Below are positions 54,085 through 62,484 of a DNA stretch of 64,000 nt, piece by piece. Below the pieces are notes generated by a model. That model did no database searches, had not been told where the DNA came from, and saw only the letters and a program-made list of their open reading frames with translations. Each line of letters starts with the position of its first letter. Within the stretch, counting starts at the first letter, position 1. Made by a program: the position numbers and the translations under genes. The DNA is from Clostridiales bacterium (lineage in GTDB: Bacteria > Bacillota_E > Sulfobacillia > Sulfobacillales > JAIMBI01), in contig DAHVOH010000002.1 of assembly GCA_027318915.1 (NCBI GenBank), positions 1-64,000 of the forward strand, in the 5' to 3' direction.

Positions 54085-56577
54085 CTACCGGTTGGCGGGT
54101 CGCGGCATGCGGGCGTCCCGACGGAGTCCGCCCGTTTGGGCGTGCGAGCCGGGAGGATCGCCACCTTGCGCCGACGGCCGGGCGATCGTCTCCGCCCTCG
54201 CGCCGTCCACGCGTTCGCGTGCGGCCAGCGTGTCCCGGAGCTGCCGAGCTTGGGCCTGGACCAGGTCGGGCACATGCGGAAAACGCTCGTCCCACCGGTC
54301 CGGACCGGGCCGCCAGAGAGGTCCCCGCACGATGACGGCGCCTTTGTCCGCCAGACGCCGGAGCGCACGTTCCGCCGCGTCGCGCAGGTCGGCTTGCTCG
54401 AAAGTGGTCACCACGCCGAGCGGTGCCGGATTGGCGCGGACCACGGCCTGCATCAAGTCCCGCACCGTCCCGCCGTCCGGGCGGGCCACGAGCGCCGCGG
54501 CCAGCACCTGACTCACGGTGACGGGCCGGTTCGCCAGCAGCCAGTCCCGCAGCGACACGCCGGGCTCCACCGCGACGAACCGGGTGAACAGGGCCAATCG
54601 GTGGTAGGACCAGGGGTCGTAGGCGCTGGCCGCCACCCAGACGCTGCGGGCGTGGGGAACCAGGCGGTCCAACGCGGCTCGAAAGCGCCCCAAGCCGCCG
54701 GTTTCGGTCATCTTGCCCTCCGGGGTGAGATAGAGGGTGATCCCGCGGTCCAAGGTTCCGGCCAGCGCGTCCAAGTCGGCGTCGACCTGGCGGCGAACTT
54801 GCCAGCGCACCTCCCGTCGGTAAGGGAGCGCGAGACGGCGGTGAGAGACAAACGGTTCCTCCTGGGGCCGGCGGCCCATCCGCCACAGGTCCGACAGCCG
54901 GGCCTCGGGCGGCAGCGACATCCGCTCCCGCCATTCCGGCGTGAAGACCTCCGCCACCGGCAGGTTGCCGTGACGCCGGAATACTTCATAAGCCCAGCTG
55001 GAAGGGGGACGGGCCAAGGGGTGATCCTCAATCGGATGAACGCCGAGGGCGGACAGGATCGGGCCCAGGTTGACCGGGGTGAGCCAGCGGCCGAGCCCCC
55101 GCGGACCCCGGGTGGCCAGAAAGCCGGGCTCAAACAGGCGGCGGGAGGCCGCCGAGGCGACGGGGCCGGGGAGAGGGTTTTGCCAAAACACCCAGGCCGG
55201 GATGACCATGCCTTCCAGGTCGTGCTGATGATTGCCCACCACCAGGATGCCGCCCCGGTCCCGGGGAAGTCTGCCCGTTACTCGCACGCGATAGACGATG
55301 CCGACATAGACACGCAGCATGGCGGCCACGATGAACACCAAGAACCATTGCGACAGCGCCGCCGCCCGCCGTGTCTGACCGATGCCCAGCACGGCCAACG
55401 ATCCGGCCCCGAAGCTGGCTCCGGCCAACATGAACAGCACGCGATAGGAGACATCCGGATTGACGTAAGCCGCCAGAATCCACCCGCCCACGAGGGGGGC
55501 CGCCACGGCGGGCAGGTTGGAGGCAATGCCCCACAGTCCGAGATCTCGAGCGACGTTGGCCAAATCCGGAATCGAGTCGAGGGCCAAGGCCCAGTCGACC
55601 GATAGGAACGCGCCGTAGCCAAGGCCCCACAGCACCGCCAACACCAGGATGACGGTGGGATGCGGGAAGAACCCAAAGCCCGCCGCCGCGATGGCCATCG
55701 GCAATCCCGCCCACGCCACGACGGTGGCCCGGTTTGTGCGGTCTGACGCCCGTCCCATCCAAAACGCCGAGACGGCCGCCCCGACCAGCGCCAGACCGGC
55801 CACCAGCGCGGTCCCGCCGGCGGCACGGCGCACGTGCAGCACGTCCTGGAAGAAGTACAGCACGAAGGTCATCAGGATGGTCTGGCCAAAGATCATAAAG
55901 AAACGGCCGGCAAACACCCAGCCAAATCGGTGCCAATCCTGGACTTGCACGCGGGGCCGGTCGGCATTCGGCGCGACCGGCCTTTCGCGGACAGTGACGG
56001 ATGTGTAGAGCGCGCCAGCGCCCGCCGTCCCGGCCATCGCCCAGTATACGATGTCGGGCGCCTCCACTCCGGCCGTGGCCAATCCCGCCACGGTACCGGC
56101 CAGGCTGGCGACCGCCATGTAGCCGGAGGCCAGTCCCCATCGCTCGCGGGGAACCACCTCCGGCATCATGGCTTGATAGGCGGCGGTGGCGACGCTCTGA
56201 CCGACCAGGGCCACCAAAAACGAGATCGTCAGGGTGAGGAGCACCCGCGACTGCATGACGGCATAGAGCCCACCCATATTGATCAGGGTGCCGACGATCA
56301 ACAGGGGACGGCGGGCGCCGCCGTGCGAACGGATTTTGTCGGAGACCATACCCACCAGCGGAGGCACGATCATGGCCACCACCGCCGCGAGGGCGGCCAA
56401 CCGAGCCAGGTGAGCCGTGCGATCCGCGGGTCCCAAGCGGGTCAAGGTCTCTGGAATCACGATGGTGATGAGGGCGGCGGTCTGGAAGTTGAGCGAAAAC
56501 CAGTAAGCGGCCAAACCGATTTGATTGACGTGCAACGGTTGACCGGAATCTTGCGCCGACCGCTCCTGCCCGCCCAT
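54085..56577 (-). CDS. MFS transporter fused to a PlsC-type acyltransferase domain
   Basis: 830 aa. Residues about 15-425 are a 12-helix MFS carrier, homologous to the carrier at 4996-6237. Residues about 440-680 follow the glycerolipid acyltransferase fold: NHQHDLEG (NHxxxxD form, H450/D453) and YLTPEGKMTETGGLG (PEG motif, about 620). About 165 residues separate these motifs, more than in small PlsC enzymes. A helical C-terminal tail follows. Fusion or pairing of an LplT-type carrier with acyltransferase is known from Aas systems, so lysophospholipid flipping plus reacylation is plausible. ATG 56577 has GGAGGG close upstream; ATG 56634 has none. Confidence 0.83.
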   Translation of the reverse strand: MGGQERSAQDSGQPLHVNQIGLAAYWFSLNFQTAALITIVIPETLTRLGPADRTAHLARLAALAAVVAMIVPPLVGMVSDKIRSHGGARRPLLIVGTLINMGGLYAVMQSRVLLTLTISFLVALVGQSVATAAYQAMMPEVVPRERWGLASGYMAVASLAGTVAGLATAGVEAPDIVYWAMAGTAGAGALYTSVTVRERPVAPNADRPRVQVQDWHRFGWVFAGRFFMIFGQTILMTFVLYFFQDVLHVRRAAGGTALVAGLALVGAAVSAFWMGRASDRTNRATVVAWAGLPMAIAAAGFGFFPHPTVILVLAVLWGLGYGAFLSVDWALALDSIPDLANVARDLGLWGIASNLPAVAAPLVGGWILAAYVNPDVSYRVLFMLAGASFGAGSLAVLGIGQTRRAAALSQWFLVFIVAAMLRVYVGIVYRVRVTGRLPRDRGGILVVGNHQHDLEGMVIPAWVFWQNPLPGPVASAASRRLFEPGFLATRGPRGLGRWLTPVNLGPILSALGVHPIEDHPLARPPSSWAYEVFRRHGNLPVAEVFTPEWRERMSLPPEARLSDLWRMGRRPQEEPFVSHRRLALPYRREVRWQVRRQVDADLDALAGTLDRGITLYLTPEGKMTETGGLGRFRAALDRLVPHARSVWVAASAYDPWSYHRLALFTRFVAVEPGVSLRDWLLANRPVTVSQVLAAALVARPDGGTVRDLMQAVVRANPAPLGVVTTFEQADLRDAAERALRRLADKGAVIVRGPLWRPGPDRWDERFPHVPDLVQAQARQLRDTLAARERVDGARAETIARPSAQGGDPPGSHAQTGGLRRDARMPRPANR

Positions 56578-56778
56578 GACCCTCCACCACCCGGTACCAT
56601 CCGGATTGACCGGTCCACCCGGCTCCTCCGCCATCGTATGACCGCGATGAGCTTACGGGAAGGGCCGTTGGTTCCATTCCGGAAGGGGCGATCCGTACGC
56701 TGGCCGGCAGGCCGGGCGAGCGCGCTGCCTTGGTCGGGTCGGCGTCAAAGCGGGCTTGGGCCGGGCGCAGCGAGGATG

Positions 56779-57558
56779 TCAAGACGGCAGCGCGTTGACC
56801 CGCGCCTCAGCGGATTTATCGGCGCACGGTTCGGCGGCCTCGGCTTCCGGCCTGACGTCGCGGGCGACGCGGGAAAACAGAGTGGTCACCGTCTCCGTCA
56901 GCGGCGGCAAGTCCGCGATCAGCAGATCCGGCGTATGGTGGACCCCGGTCGCCATCAGGACGGTCCGTCGATCGGCCAGCAGAGTGAGCCAGCCGTGAAC
57001 TTCAAACGGTCCGGGCCGGACGGGGATGGGGTTGACGCACACGCCGCAGCCCGGAGCGGGACAGCCGTCAAAACAGTAATAGGTGACCTGCACACCGCGC
57101 GCATGGCACGCCTGCAGCGCCGGCTGCAGGATCTGCACGGTGCCGGCCGAGGCACCGACGTCTAAGGTTTGGCGCGCGGACTCGATGAGCGCGCGGCCCT
57201 GCTGAACCAGGGCCCCGTCTCCATGCGCCAAGGCCAGTTGGGGCCGTTTGGGCCGCGCCTCCAGGTCCCGATCCGCCTCATCCAAGACCGTCTCGATGTT
57301 GGCCAGCAGGCTCTGCTTCAGGTCAGCAAAGGAGACGGCCCGATAGCGCGTCAGGGACCCTTCCGGAATTTCCAGCACGGCGCCGCGCCGGACCAGGCGC
57401 TGGAGGGCAGGGTAGGCGTTGGGCCGGGGCGCGCCGGCCAATTTCGCACACTGATAGCCGGTCAACGGCTCCGGCGACTCATGAATCGCGACGTACAGCC
57501 GCGCCTCCAATTCCGACCACCCCACCTGCTTCAATCCGTCCACAGCATTTTGTGCCAT
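56779..57558 (-). CDS. TrmB-family transcriptional regulator with a Cys cluster
   Basis: 259 aa. The N-terminal winged helix (AVDGLKQVGWSELEARLYVAI, then TGYQCAKLAGAPRPNAYPAL) is TrmB-type, followed by a helix and a PLD-like C-terminal domain. Within that domain YYCFDGCPAPGCGVCVNP places four Cys (C162, C166, C171, C174; codons at 57037-57075) in 13 residues, which is not usual in sugar-binding TrmB proteins and suggests metal, Fe-S or redox sensing. GGAGG lies 12 nt upstream of ATG 57558; TTG 57591 is an alternative start. It is divergent from a DUF2892 gene. Confidence 0.82.
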   Translation of the reverse strand: MAQNAVDGLKQVGWSELEARLYVAIHESPEPLTGYQCAKLAGAPRPNAYPALQRLVRRGAVLEIPEGSLTRYRAVSFADLKQSLLANIETVLDEADRDLEARPKRPQLALAHGDGALVQQGRALIESARQTLDVGASAGTVQILQPALQACHARGVQVTYYCFDGCPAPGCGVCVNPIPVRPGPFEVHGWLTLLADRRTVLMATGVHHTPDLLIADLPPLTETVTTLFSRVARDVRPEAEAAEPCADKSAEARVNALPS

Positions 57559-57582
57559 ACCTCTTGTCACCCTCCGACTTCT

Positions 57583-57610
57583 ATTGTACACTCTCCTTAG
57601 GAGTTATCAA
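57583..57610 (-). promoter_or_regulatory. Promoter of the TrmB-like gene with an inverted repeat in the spacer
   Basis: On the reverse strand TTGATA (57605-57610), a 16-nt spacer and TACAAT (57583-57588). The spacer contains the inverted repeat CTCCT-T-AGGAG (57593-57603), a possible operator shared with the divergent DUF2892 gene. Confidence 0.6.
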
Positions 57611-57648
57611 CGTAACTACTATCGGAGACTGAGAAGGAGGAACCGAAG

Positions 57649-57861
57649 ATGCGAGTCAACGAAGGAACCACAGACCGTGTGATTCGGGTGGTGTTGGGGC
57701 TGGTCCTTGGATACCTGGCTTACGTACACGTGGGTGGGGTCGCGGGCGTCTGGATCTTTGGCATTGTCGGTGCCGTGTCGTTCATCACGGGCCTCACCGG
57801 CCGTTGTGCTCTGTACCGGTTGGTGGGCATTCAGACCTGTCCGGTTCCCACCCGGAAGTAG
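57649..57861 (+). CDS. DUF2892 small membrane protein
   Basis: 70 aa, the YgaP membrane-domain type: NEGTTDRVIRVVLGLVLGYLA and the closing GLTGRCALYRLVGIQTC with two Cys, around two membrane helices. In other genomes DUF2892 is often joined to rhodanese or sulfur-handling proteins. AAGGAGG lies 8-9 nt before the ATG. Divergent from the Cys-cluster TrmB regulator, which may control it. Confidence 0.88.
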   Translation: MRVNEGTTDRVIRVVLGLVLGYLAYVHVGGVAGVWIFGIVGAVSFITGLTGRCALYRLVGIQTCPVPTRK

Positions 57862-57890
57862 CCGCGGCGCGCGGTTCGCGCACTTATCTT

Positions 57891-57917
57891 GGAGGACCAC
57901 CGGATGGGCGGTCCTCC
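57891..57917 (+). terminator. Stem-loop after the DUF2892 gene
   Basis: An 8-bp stem GGAGGACC/GGTCCTCC with an 11-nt loop, 29 nt after the stop; no U-run. Confidence 0.4.
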
Positions 57918-58046
57918 TGCTGTGAGCGTCCTTGGCGGTGATGACCGTCTCGAAGACGCGATGATCGGATCAGCAGGCGGGACGGCGGATGGATTCCAGC
58001 GGGCGGCCCCGCGTCGGGCCCGGGGCAGGCGGCGTGCGCCCAAAAG

Positions 58047-58080
58047 GGAGGGGCGGCTCATTCAAGCGAGCCGCCCCTCC
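58047..58080 (-). terminator. Strong hairpin downstream of hsp20
   Basis: A 13-bp perfect stem GGAGGGGCGGCTC/GAGCCGCCCCTCC with an 8-nt loop, 41 nt past the hsp20 stop. On the reverse strand it is followed by CTTTTGGG. It could also stop forward transcripts. Confidence 0.7.
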
Positions 58081-58121
58081 TTGATGCCAGCTTCCAACGA
58101 CGGACCATTGCCGGCGGGATT

Positions 58122-58580
58122 TCACGCCGACGCGGATCCGTTCTCCAGCGCGGGCCGCTCCGCGGTTTGGATCGGAATCCGGCGCGGCCGCGCGTCCTCC
58201 GCCTTGGGCAGGCGCAACGTCAGCACACCGTCATGCCAGGCGGCCTCGATGCGGTCCGTCACGATGCCCGGGCCCAGGCTGATGGTGCGGAGGAAGGTTC
58301 CATAGGGCGCTTCCACCTGTAGCCAGGACAAATCCTCGCGAGAGGGCAGATGACGCTCCGCCTCCACCGCCAGTCGGTGGTCGCGCACCTCCACACGGAC
58401 ATCCTCCTGTCGGAACCCGGGCAAGTAGGCGTAGATCACCAGGGCGTCCGGCGTTTCCGCCAAATCAAAGGGAATCGGGTTGACCGTGCGACCCATTGCT
58501 TCGACCCCGACTCCATCGACGCGGTCCATCAGCGACTGCCCGAGGCGGGTCAAGTCGGCCAAGCTGTCCATGAGTGTCAT
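58122..58580 (-). CDS. Hsp20/alpha-crystallin small heat-shock protein
   Basis: 152-aa ATP-independent chaperone. The alpha-crystallin domain spans about residues 35-130 with YAYLPGFRQEDVRVEVRDHRLAVEA and the closing AAWHDGVLTLRLPK (A-x-x-x-n-GVL motif). GGAGGG lies 8 nt before the ATG. A CIRCE element lies 29 nt upstream, predicting control by the heat-shock repressor HrcA. Confidence 0.93.
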   Translation of the reverse strand: MTLMDSLADLTRLGQSLMDRVDGVGVEAMGRTVNPIPFDLAETPDALVIYAYLPGFRQEDVRVEVRDHRLAVEAERHLPSREDLSWLQVEAPYGTFLRTISLGPGIVTDRIEAAWHDGVLTLRLPKAEDARPRRIPIQTAERPALENGSASA

Positions 58581-58608
58581 AAGCCATCCCTCCGATTTCC
58601 CAAAGTTG

Positions 58609-58635
58609 CTAGCACTCTCGTTGCTTGAGTGCTAA
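58609..58635. promoter_or_regulatory. CIRCE operator (HrcA site) of hsp20
   Basis: CTAGCACTC, 9 nt, GAGTGCTAA: one mismatch from the consensus TTAGCACTC-N9-GAGTGCTAA. It sits just upstream of the hsp20 ribosome site. Confidence 0.9.
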
Positions 58636-58800
58636 GCCCAGTTATTGGATACCGCGGGGAGAAAGCGAGCGCAAAGCCAAGAATGCCGTGATTTCAGGCA
58701 CTGTGGGCGACCACGGGGAATCTGGTCGCGATCTCGCCATATTTCGCACTGACAAGCGTCCGGGTTCAGCGGTTCGCATGCCGACGAGAATCCGCTTAGA

Positions 58801-59016
58801 TCATTGCGCCGCACGGTCGGTGTCGTTGGATTCTTGGAGTCGAGGCATTTTCTGGCTGGCCGGGCGCTCCACCCAGCAGGCGAACTGATAGCGCGGCTCC
58901 GTGCGCCACCCCAGTCTCTGACAGCGAAAGAATGTGCCGGCGGGCGTCGCGACGTGGGCGATATGCATACAGGTCGCGCAGTGATGGCGCGGATCCCGGG
59001 CGGTCTGGTCCGGCAT
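58801..59016 (-). CDS. Small Cys-rich protein, function unknown
   Basis: 71 aa from ATG 59016. The pattern HHCATCMHIAHV, then FFRCQRLGWRTEPRYQFACW gives CxxC...C...C spacing like a small zinc-binding module. No clear ribosome site; a GTG at 59079 in the same frame would add 21 Arg-rich residues. Family not recognised, but the evenly spaced Cys and aromatic residues argue for a real gene. Confidence 0.55.
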   Translation of the reverse strand: MPDQTARDPRHHCATCMHIAHVATPAGTFFRCQRLGWRTEPRYQFACWVERPASQKMPRLQESNDTDRAAQ

Positions 59017-59316
59017 CAGGGCACCGTCAGTCCGGCCGGTATCGGGCCACCGCCGTCGGCGTCCATCGGATGAAGCCACAGGGTGCTTTTCTGCTGGTCC
59101 AAAGATCCAAGCCTCCCTCGGACGGGACCCGACCCGTCGTCTCCATGCTGGCTCCCCGGTCCCTCCGCGTCAAGCCTGGACACCGGCGGATGACCGAGTA
59201 TGCGACAATACCGGGAGAAGGCGGCTGACGGGCCGGATCGCGTCCGCCGGCTCCATCGGCGCCTTGCCGGGCAACCACGCTGCCGAGCGGCCAAGGGAGA
59301 TCGTGGGGGGTGTGGC

Positions 59317-60054
59317 ATGGATTCTGACAAAAACGTCCCCAGACCGAGTGGATACCACCGCGCCGAGCGCGGCCTGAGCAGTCCCGAACTGCCCGGGTCG
59401 GAAGCCTGCCTGGAGGCGATTTTCGTCCTGAGCACCGAGGGCGAGGAGGTGAGAGCGGCCCGAGTGGCCGAATACCTGGGCGTGTCGGCCGTCACCGTCT
59501 CCAAGGGTCTTCGGCGTCTGGAAGAGGCGGGCATGGTGGTGGCGCGGACTCCCGTCATCCGCCTGTCCCCCGAGGGTTGGCGTCAAGCGGGGTTGGTGGT
59601 CCGCCGCCATCGTCTGCTGGAGCGGTGGCTCGCCGATCGCCTGGGGTTGGGCTTGGTGGAAGCCCACCGGGAGGCGGAGCGATTGGAGCATGCGATGTCT
59701 CCGGTGGTGACCGAAGCGCTGTGGCGCGACCTGGGCGCTCCGGGCACCTGCCCGCACGGCAATCCCATCCCCGACGAAGACGGGGTGATACCCCACATCG
59801 TGGAGGCCGTGCCTTTGGTTGAGGCGCTGGAGGGCCCGGCGCGGATCGATCGCATCTTCGAACAGCTGGAAGGGTTGGAACCCCTGTTGCATTGGGTGGA
59901 AGAGCATGAGCTGCTGCCGGGCCGCCAGATCACCATCATGGGGCGAAGCCCCGAGGGCATTGCGTTGGGCGCGCCCGGGGGCGCTCTCACCACGGTGCCG
60001 GACGTCGTGGCCCGCCGGTTGCTGGTGGTGCCGGGAGCGACTCTGCCCGGATAG
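59317..60054 (+). CDS. DtxR/MntR-family metal-dependent repressor
   Basis: 245 aa. The winged helix (ACLEAIFVLSTEGEEVRAARVAEYLGVSAVTVSKGLRRLEEAG) is followed by the dimer/metal domain with RRHRLLERWL, EAERLEHAMS and CPHGNPIP, the standard DtxR order. A C-terminal FeoA/SH3-like domain of about 80 residues closes the protein. ATG at 59317 follows a G-rich stretch. Iron versus manganese cannot be told; no metal transporter gene is adjacent. Confidence 0.9.
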   Translation: MDSDKNVPRPSGYHRAERGLSSPELPGSEACLEAIFVLSTEGEEVRAARVAEYLGVSAVTVSKGLRRLEEAGMVVARTPVIRLSPEGWRQAGLVVRRHRLLERWLADRLGLGLVEAHREAERLEHAMSPVVTEALWRDLGAPGTCPHGNPIPDEDGVIPHIVEAVPLVEALEGPARIDRIFEQLEGLEPLLHWVEEHELLPGRQITIMGRSPEGIALGAPGGALTTVPDVVARRLLVVPGATLPG

Positions 60055-60091
60055 GACCGACGTGGACGGGTCCGCCGCTGGCCTGCGCGTT

Positions 60092-60640
60092 TTAGGGAGC
60101 CATACGGGTGCGATTGGGGCCGCGAAGGCCCCAGGTCAGCATGCCCGCGACGCCGAGCCCCACGATCAGGGGAACGACCACGGCGGCGTTCGAGGCCCCG
60201 TTGACGGGAGCCAGCGGCAGCAATACCCAACGGGCCGCCACCTGCAGCGTCCATAGGGCGGCTACGGCCGCCATGCGCCGGGGCGCGGGGGCATACGGTC
60301 GCCAGAGGATGGCCGGCAACACCCAGAGAGACAATGACGTGAAGTCGTTGATGACGGCGGTGCCCAGGACCACCAGGATCAAGGCGGCGGTCAGCACGGC
60401 TCGCATCACGGGGTGCTCGTCGAGCCGGGATTTGGTGGCCGCGTACGCGACCGCAACGATGATGGCGGCCGCGAAGTCCCCCGCCAGGACAATCGAGTGG
60501 ACCAGGTGCGCAAAGAACAAGGCATCGGCCACCATCGCCCAGACCAACCACCAAGCGCCCCGCGTCAAGGTGTCACCACGGACCGCTGTGCCGGTGCGGT
60601 GTCGTCGACCCGGTGCGGCCACCGTGTGCGCACGGGGCAA
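60092..60640 (-). CDS. Multi-pass membrane protein, function unknown
   Basis: Up to 182 aa with about five hydrophobic helices starting at WWLVWAMVADALFF. The N-terminal 28 residues are Arg/Thr-rich, so a start at TTG 60568 or ATG 60535 may be correct. Convergent with the DtxR-family gene. No family recognised. Confidence 0.62.
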   Translation of the reverse strand: MPRAHTVAAPGRRHRTGTAVRGDTLTRGAWWLVWAMVADALFFAHLVHSIVLAGDFAAAIIVAVAYAATKSRLDEHPVMRAVLTAALILVVLGTAVINDFTSLSLWVLPAILWRPYAPAPRRMAAVAALWTLQVAARWVLLPLAPVNGASNAAVVVPLIVGLGVAGMLTWGLRGPNRTRMAP

Positions 60641-60759
60641 CCGCCCCGAGCTCCCGGGGGTCTCATCGCTGGCGCCATGGCGCCGGCGACGTCCATGACG
60701 CAGACCATATCGCCACCAACCTTTCTCGGTACGGCTTCGTCTGTGCCGCCCGCCGTCCC

Positions 60760-61353
60760 TTATCGGGTCTCCCGCCGTCCCTGGCCGCGCGCAGCTGCCC
60801 GTTTGGACAGGGTGCGGTCGGAATGCCGGCGAGCGGTCCAGCGACGCGCGACGCGCGTCAGCCAGGACAACCGTCTGGGTTCCATGGCCAGGATGGCGGC
60901 CACGATGGCGTCCAGCTCGTCATAGAACGCCTTTAGGGCTTGGACGCGACTGCGCGCATGCCGGATGTCCGGAGCGTCCGGCGCTTCTTCCAGCAGGGCG
61001 AGGCTCTCTTCCACCATGGCGAAGGACGCGTCGAATTCAGGACGCTGGCGGCGCTCCAGGAGTCGTTGCGCGATGACCCAGAAGTCCGCTTCCGCCTCAA
61101 AAAAGACGCGCCGGTCGCCGGCGTGCCAGTCGCGACGCACCATGCCCAGTTGCTCCAGGGTACGGATGGATACGCTCACATTCCCCTTGGTCACGCCGAG
61201 GGCCCGGGCGGCTTCTTCCAGAGACAGGGGACGCTCTGCCAGGTATAGGACGGCGTAGAGCTGACCGGTTATCTTGCCCACGCCCCAAAAGGCGCTCTGC
61301 CGGCCCAGCGCGTGGACCAGCATATCGCGGGCGCGATCCAGTGCCGTCTCCAT
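60760..61353 (-). CDS. GbsR/MarR-like transcriptional regulator
   Basis: 197 aa. The N-terminal WGVGKITGQLYAVLYLAERPLSLEEAARALGVTKGNVSVSIRTLEQLGMVR is the GbsR-type winged helix; a C-terminal helical region follows. ATG at 61353 has GGAGGG 6 nt upstream; the much longer open frame into the neighbouring gene is spurious. Divergent from an ABC exporter operon, which it probably controls. Confidence 0.87.
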   Translation of the reverse strand: METALDRARDMLVHALGRQSAFWGVGKITGQLYAVLYLAERPLSLEEAARALGVTKGNVSVSIRTLEQLGMVRRDWHAGDRRVFFEAEADFWVIAQRLLERRQRPEFDASFAMVEESLALLEEAPDAPDIRHARSRVQALKAFYDELDAIVAAILAMEPRRLSWLTRVARRWTARRHSDRTLSKRAAARGQGRRETR

Positions 61354-61370
61354 GCCATCCCTCCGCTCGA

Positions 61371-61401
61371 ACAGTATCATACGTTTCGAATGATGTAAAC
61401 G
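61371..61401 (-). promoter_or_regulatory. Promoter and inverted repeat upstream of the GbsR-like gene
   Basis: On the reverse strand TTTACA (61394-61399), a 17-nt spacer and TACTGT (61371-61376). CGTTT (61382-61386) and AAACG (61397-61401) form an inverted repeat across the spacer and -35, a candidate operator. Confidence 0.55.
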
Positions 61402-61545
61402 ATGGCCCGGGAACGGATCCGCAATGGATCTGCAGGACAATGGGACCGTGTTCCGAGGGACCATGGCGGGGCGTTCGCGATCGGCTATGGTGGAGGAGTC
61501 GGGGGCCCAATCCCGGGGAGCCCGGCGACAGGGGAGGCGCGGGCT

Positions 61546-62484
61546 GTGGCGCAGGCGCTGGACGTGGCCGACTTGACCAAGAGCTTTCAGACGCGCACCG
61601 GACGAGTTATGGCGGTGCGCGGCATCACATTCGGGGTGGCGGCGGGCGAAGTGTTGGCGTTTCTTGGTCCCAACGGCGCCGGCAAGACGACCACCATCAA
61701 GATGGCGGCCGGCTTGATCCGTCCGGATGCCGGGCGGGTGGCCATCGACGGCAGACCCCTCGGGACCGCGCGCAGTTGGGCCACAGCCCGGTTGGGCGCA
61801 GTCCTGGAAGGCAGCCGAAACCTTTATTGGCGACTTACCGTGCGCGAGAATCTCCTTTACTGGGGCTCGCTGCGGCGTGTGCCGCCGCGAGAGGCCCGAC
61901 GCCGGGCCGACGCGCTGTTGGAGCGCGTCGGCCTGACGGCGCGGGCCCGCAACACCGTGCAAACCCTGTCGCGCGGCATGCAGCAGAAAGTGGCACTGTG
62001 CCAGGCCTTGATGCATCGGCCCAGCGTGCTGCTGCTGGACGAGCCCACCCTGGGTCTGGATCTGGAGTCCAGCTTGGGCATCAAAACGATGGTGCGTGAG
62101 TTGGCCGGAGAGGGCACCGCCATCCTGCTCACGACCCATCAGCTGGATGTCGCGCAGGAGTTGAGTGATCGGGTGGCCATCGTGCGCGAGGGCGAATTGG
62201 TGTTGGAAGGGCCGACTGCGGCCGTCTTGGCGCAATATTCGCGACCTGTGGCCACCGTGTGGGCTGCGGCGCCATGGCCGTCCGACATTGAGCGGAGACT
62301 GGCCGGTCTGCCGGTGGCCGTGACGGGACCCGATACGTTGCACCTGACGTTGGAGTCATCGACCGACACGGTCATCTACCGGGTCCTGGAGCGGCTGGCG
62401 CCGCACCCGCTCCTGCGCGTGGAACGGCACCAGGCGGACTTGGCGGAGGTCTTTCGAGAAGTCATGGAGGGCAAAGGGTCATGA
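61546..62484 (+). CDS. ABC-2 exporter ATPase
   Basis: 312 aa. Walker A GPNGAGKTT, signature LSRGMQQK, Walker B VLLLDEPTLGLD, H-loop THQ. The C-terminal 80 residues are the usual variable tail of ABC-2-type exporter ATPases. GTG at 61546 follows GGGGAGG by 8 nt; the frame from 61402 adds residues without a site. ATGA overlap with the permease gene. Confidence 0.92.
   Translation: MAQALDVADLTKSFQTRTGRVMAVRGITFGVAAGEVLAFLGPNGAGKTTTIKMAAGLIRPDAGRVAIDGRPLGTARSWATARLGAVLEGSRNLYWRLTVRENLLYWGSLRRVPPREARRRADALLERVGLTARARNTVQTLSRGMQQKVALCQALMHRPSVLLLDEPTLGLDLESSLGIKTMVRELAGEGTAILLTTHQLDVAQELSDRVAIVREGELVLEGPTAAVLAQYSRPVATVWAAAPWPSDIERRLAGLPVAVTGPDTLHLTLESSTDTVIYRVLERLAPHPLLRVERHQADLAEVFREVMEGKGS

Noticed and set aside
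60760..62343. Single 527-codon reverse gene
   Set aside because: Only the last 197 codons form a protein family member with a ribosome site; the rest is antisense to the ABC ATPase gene.
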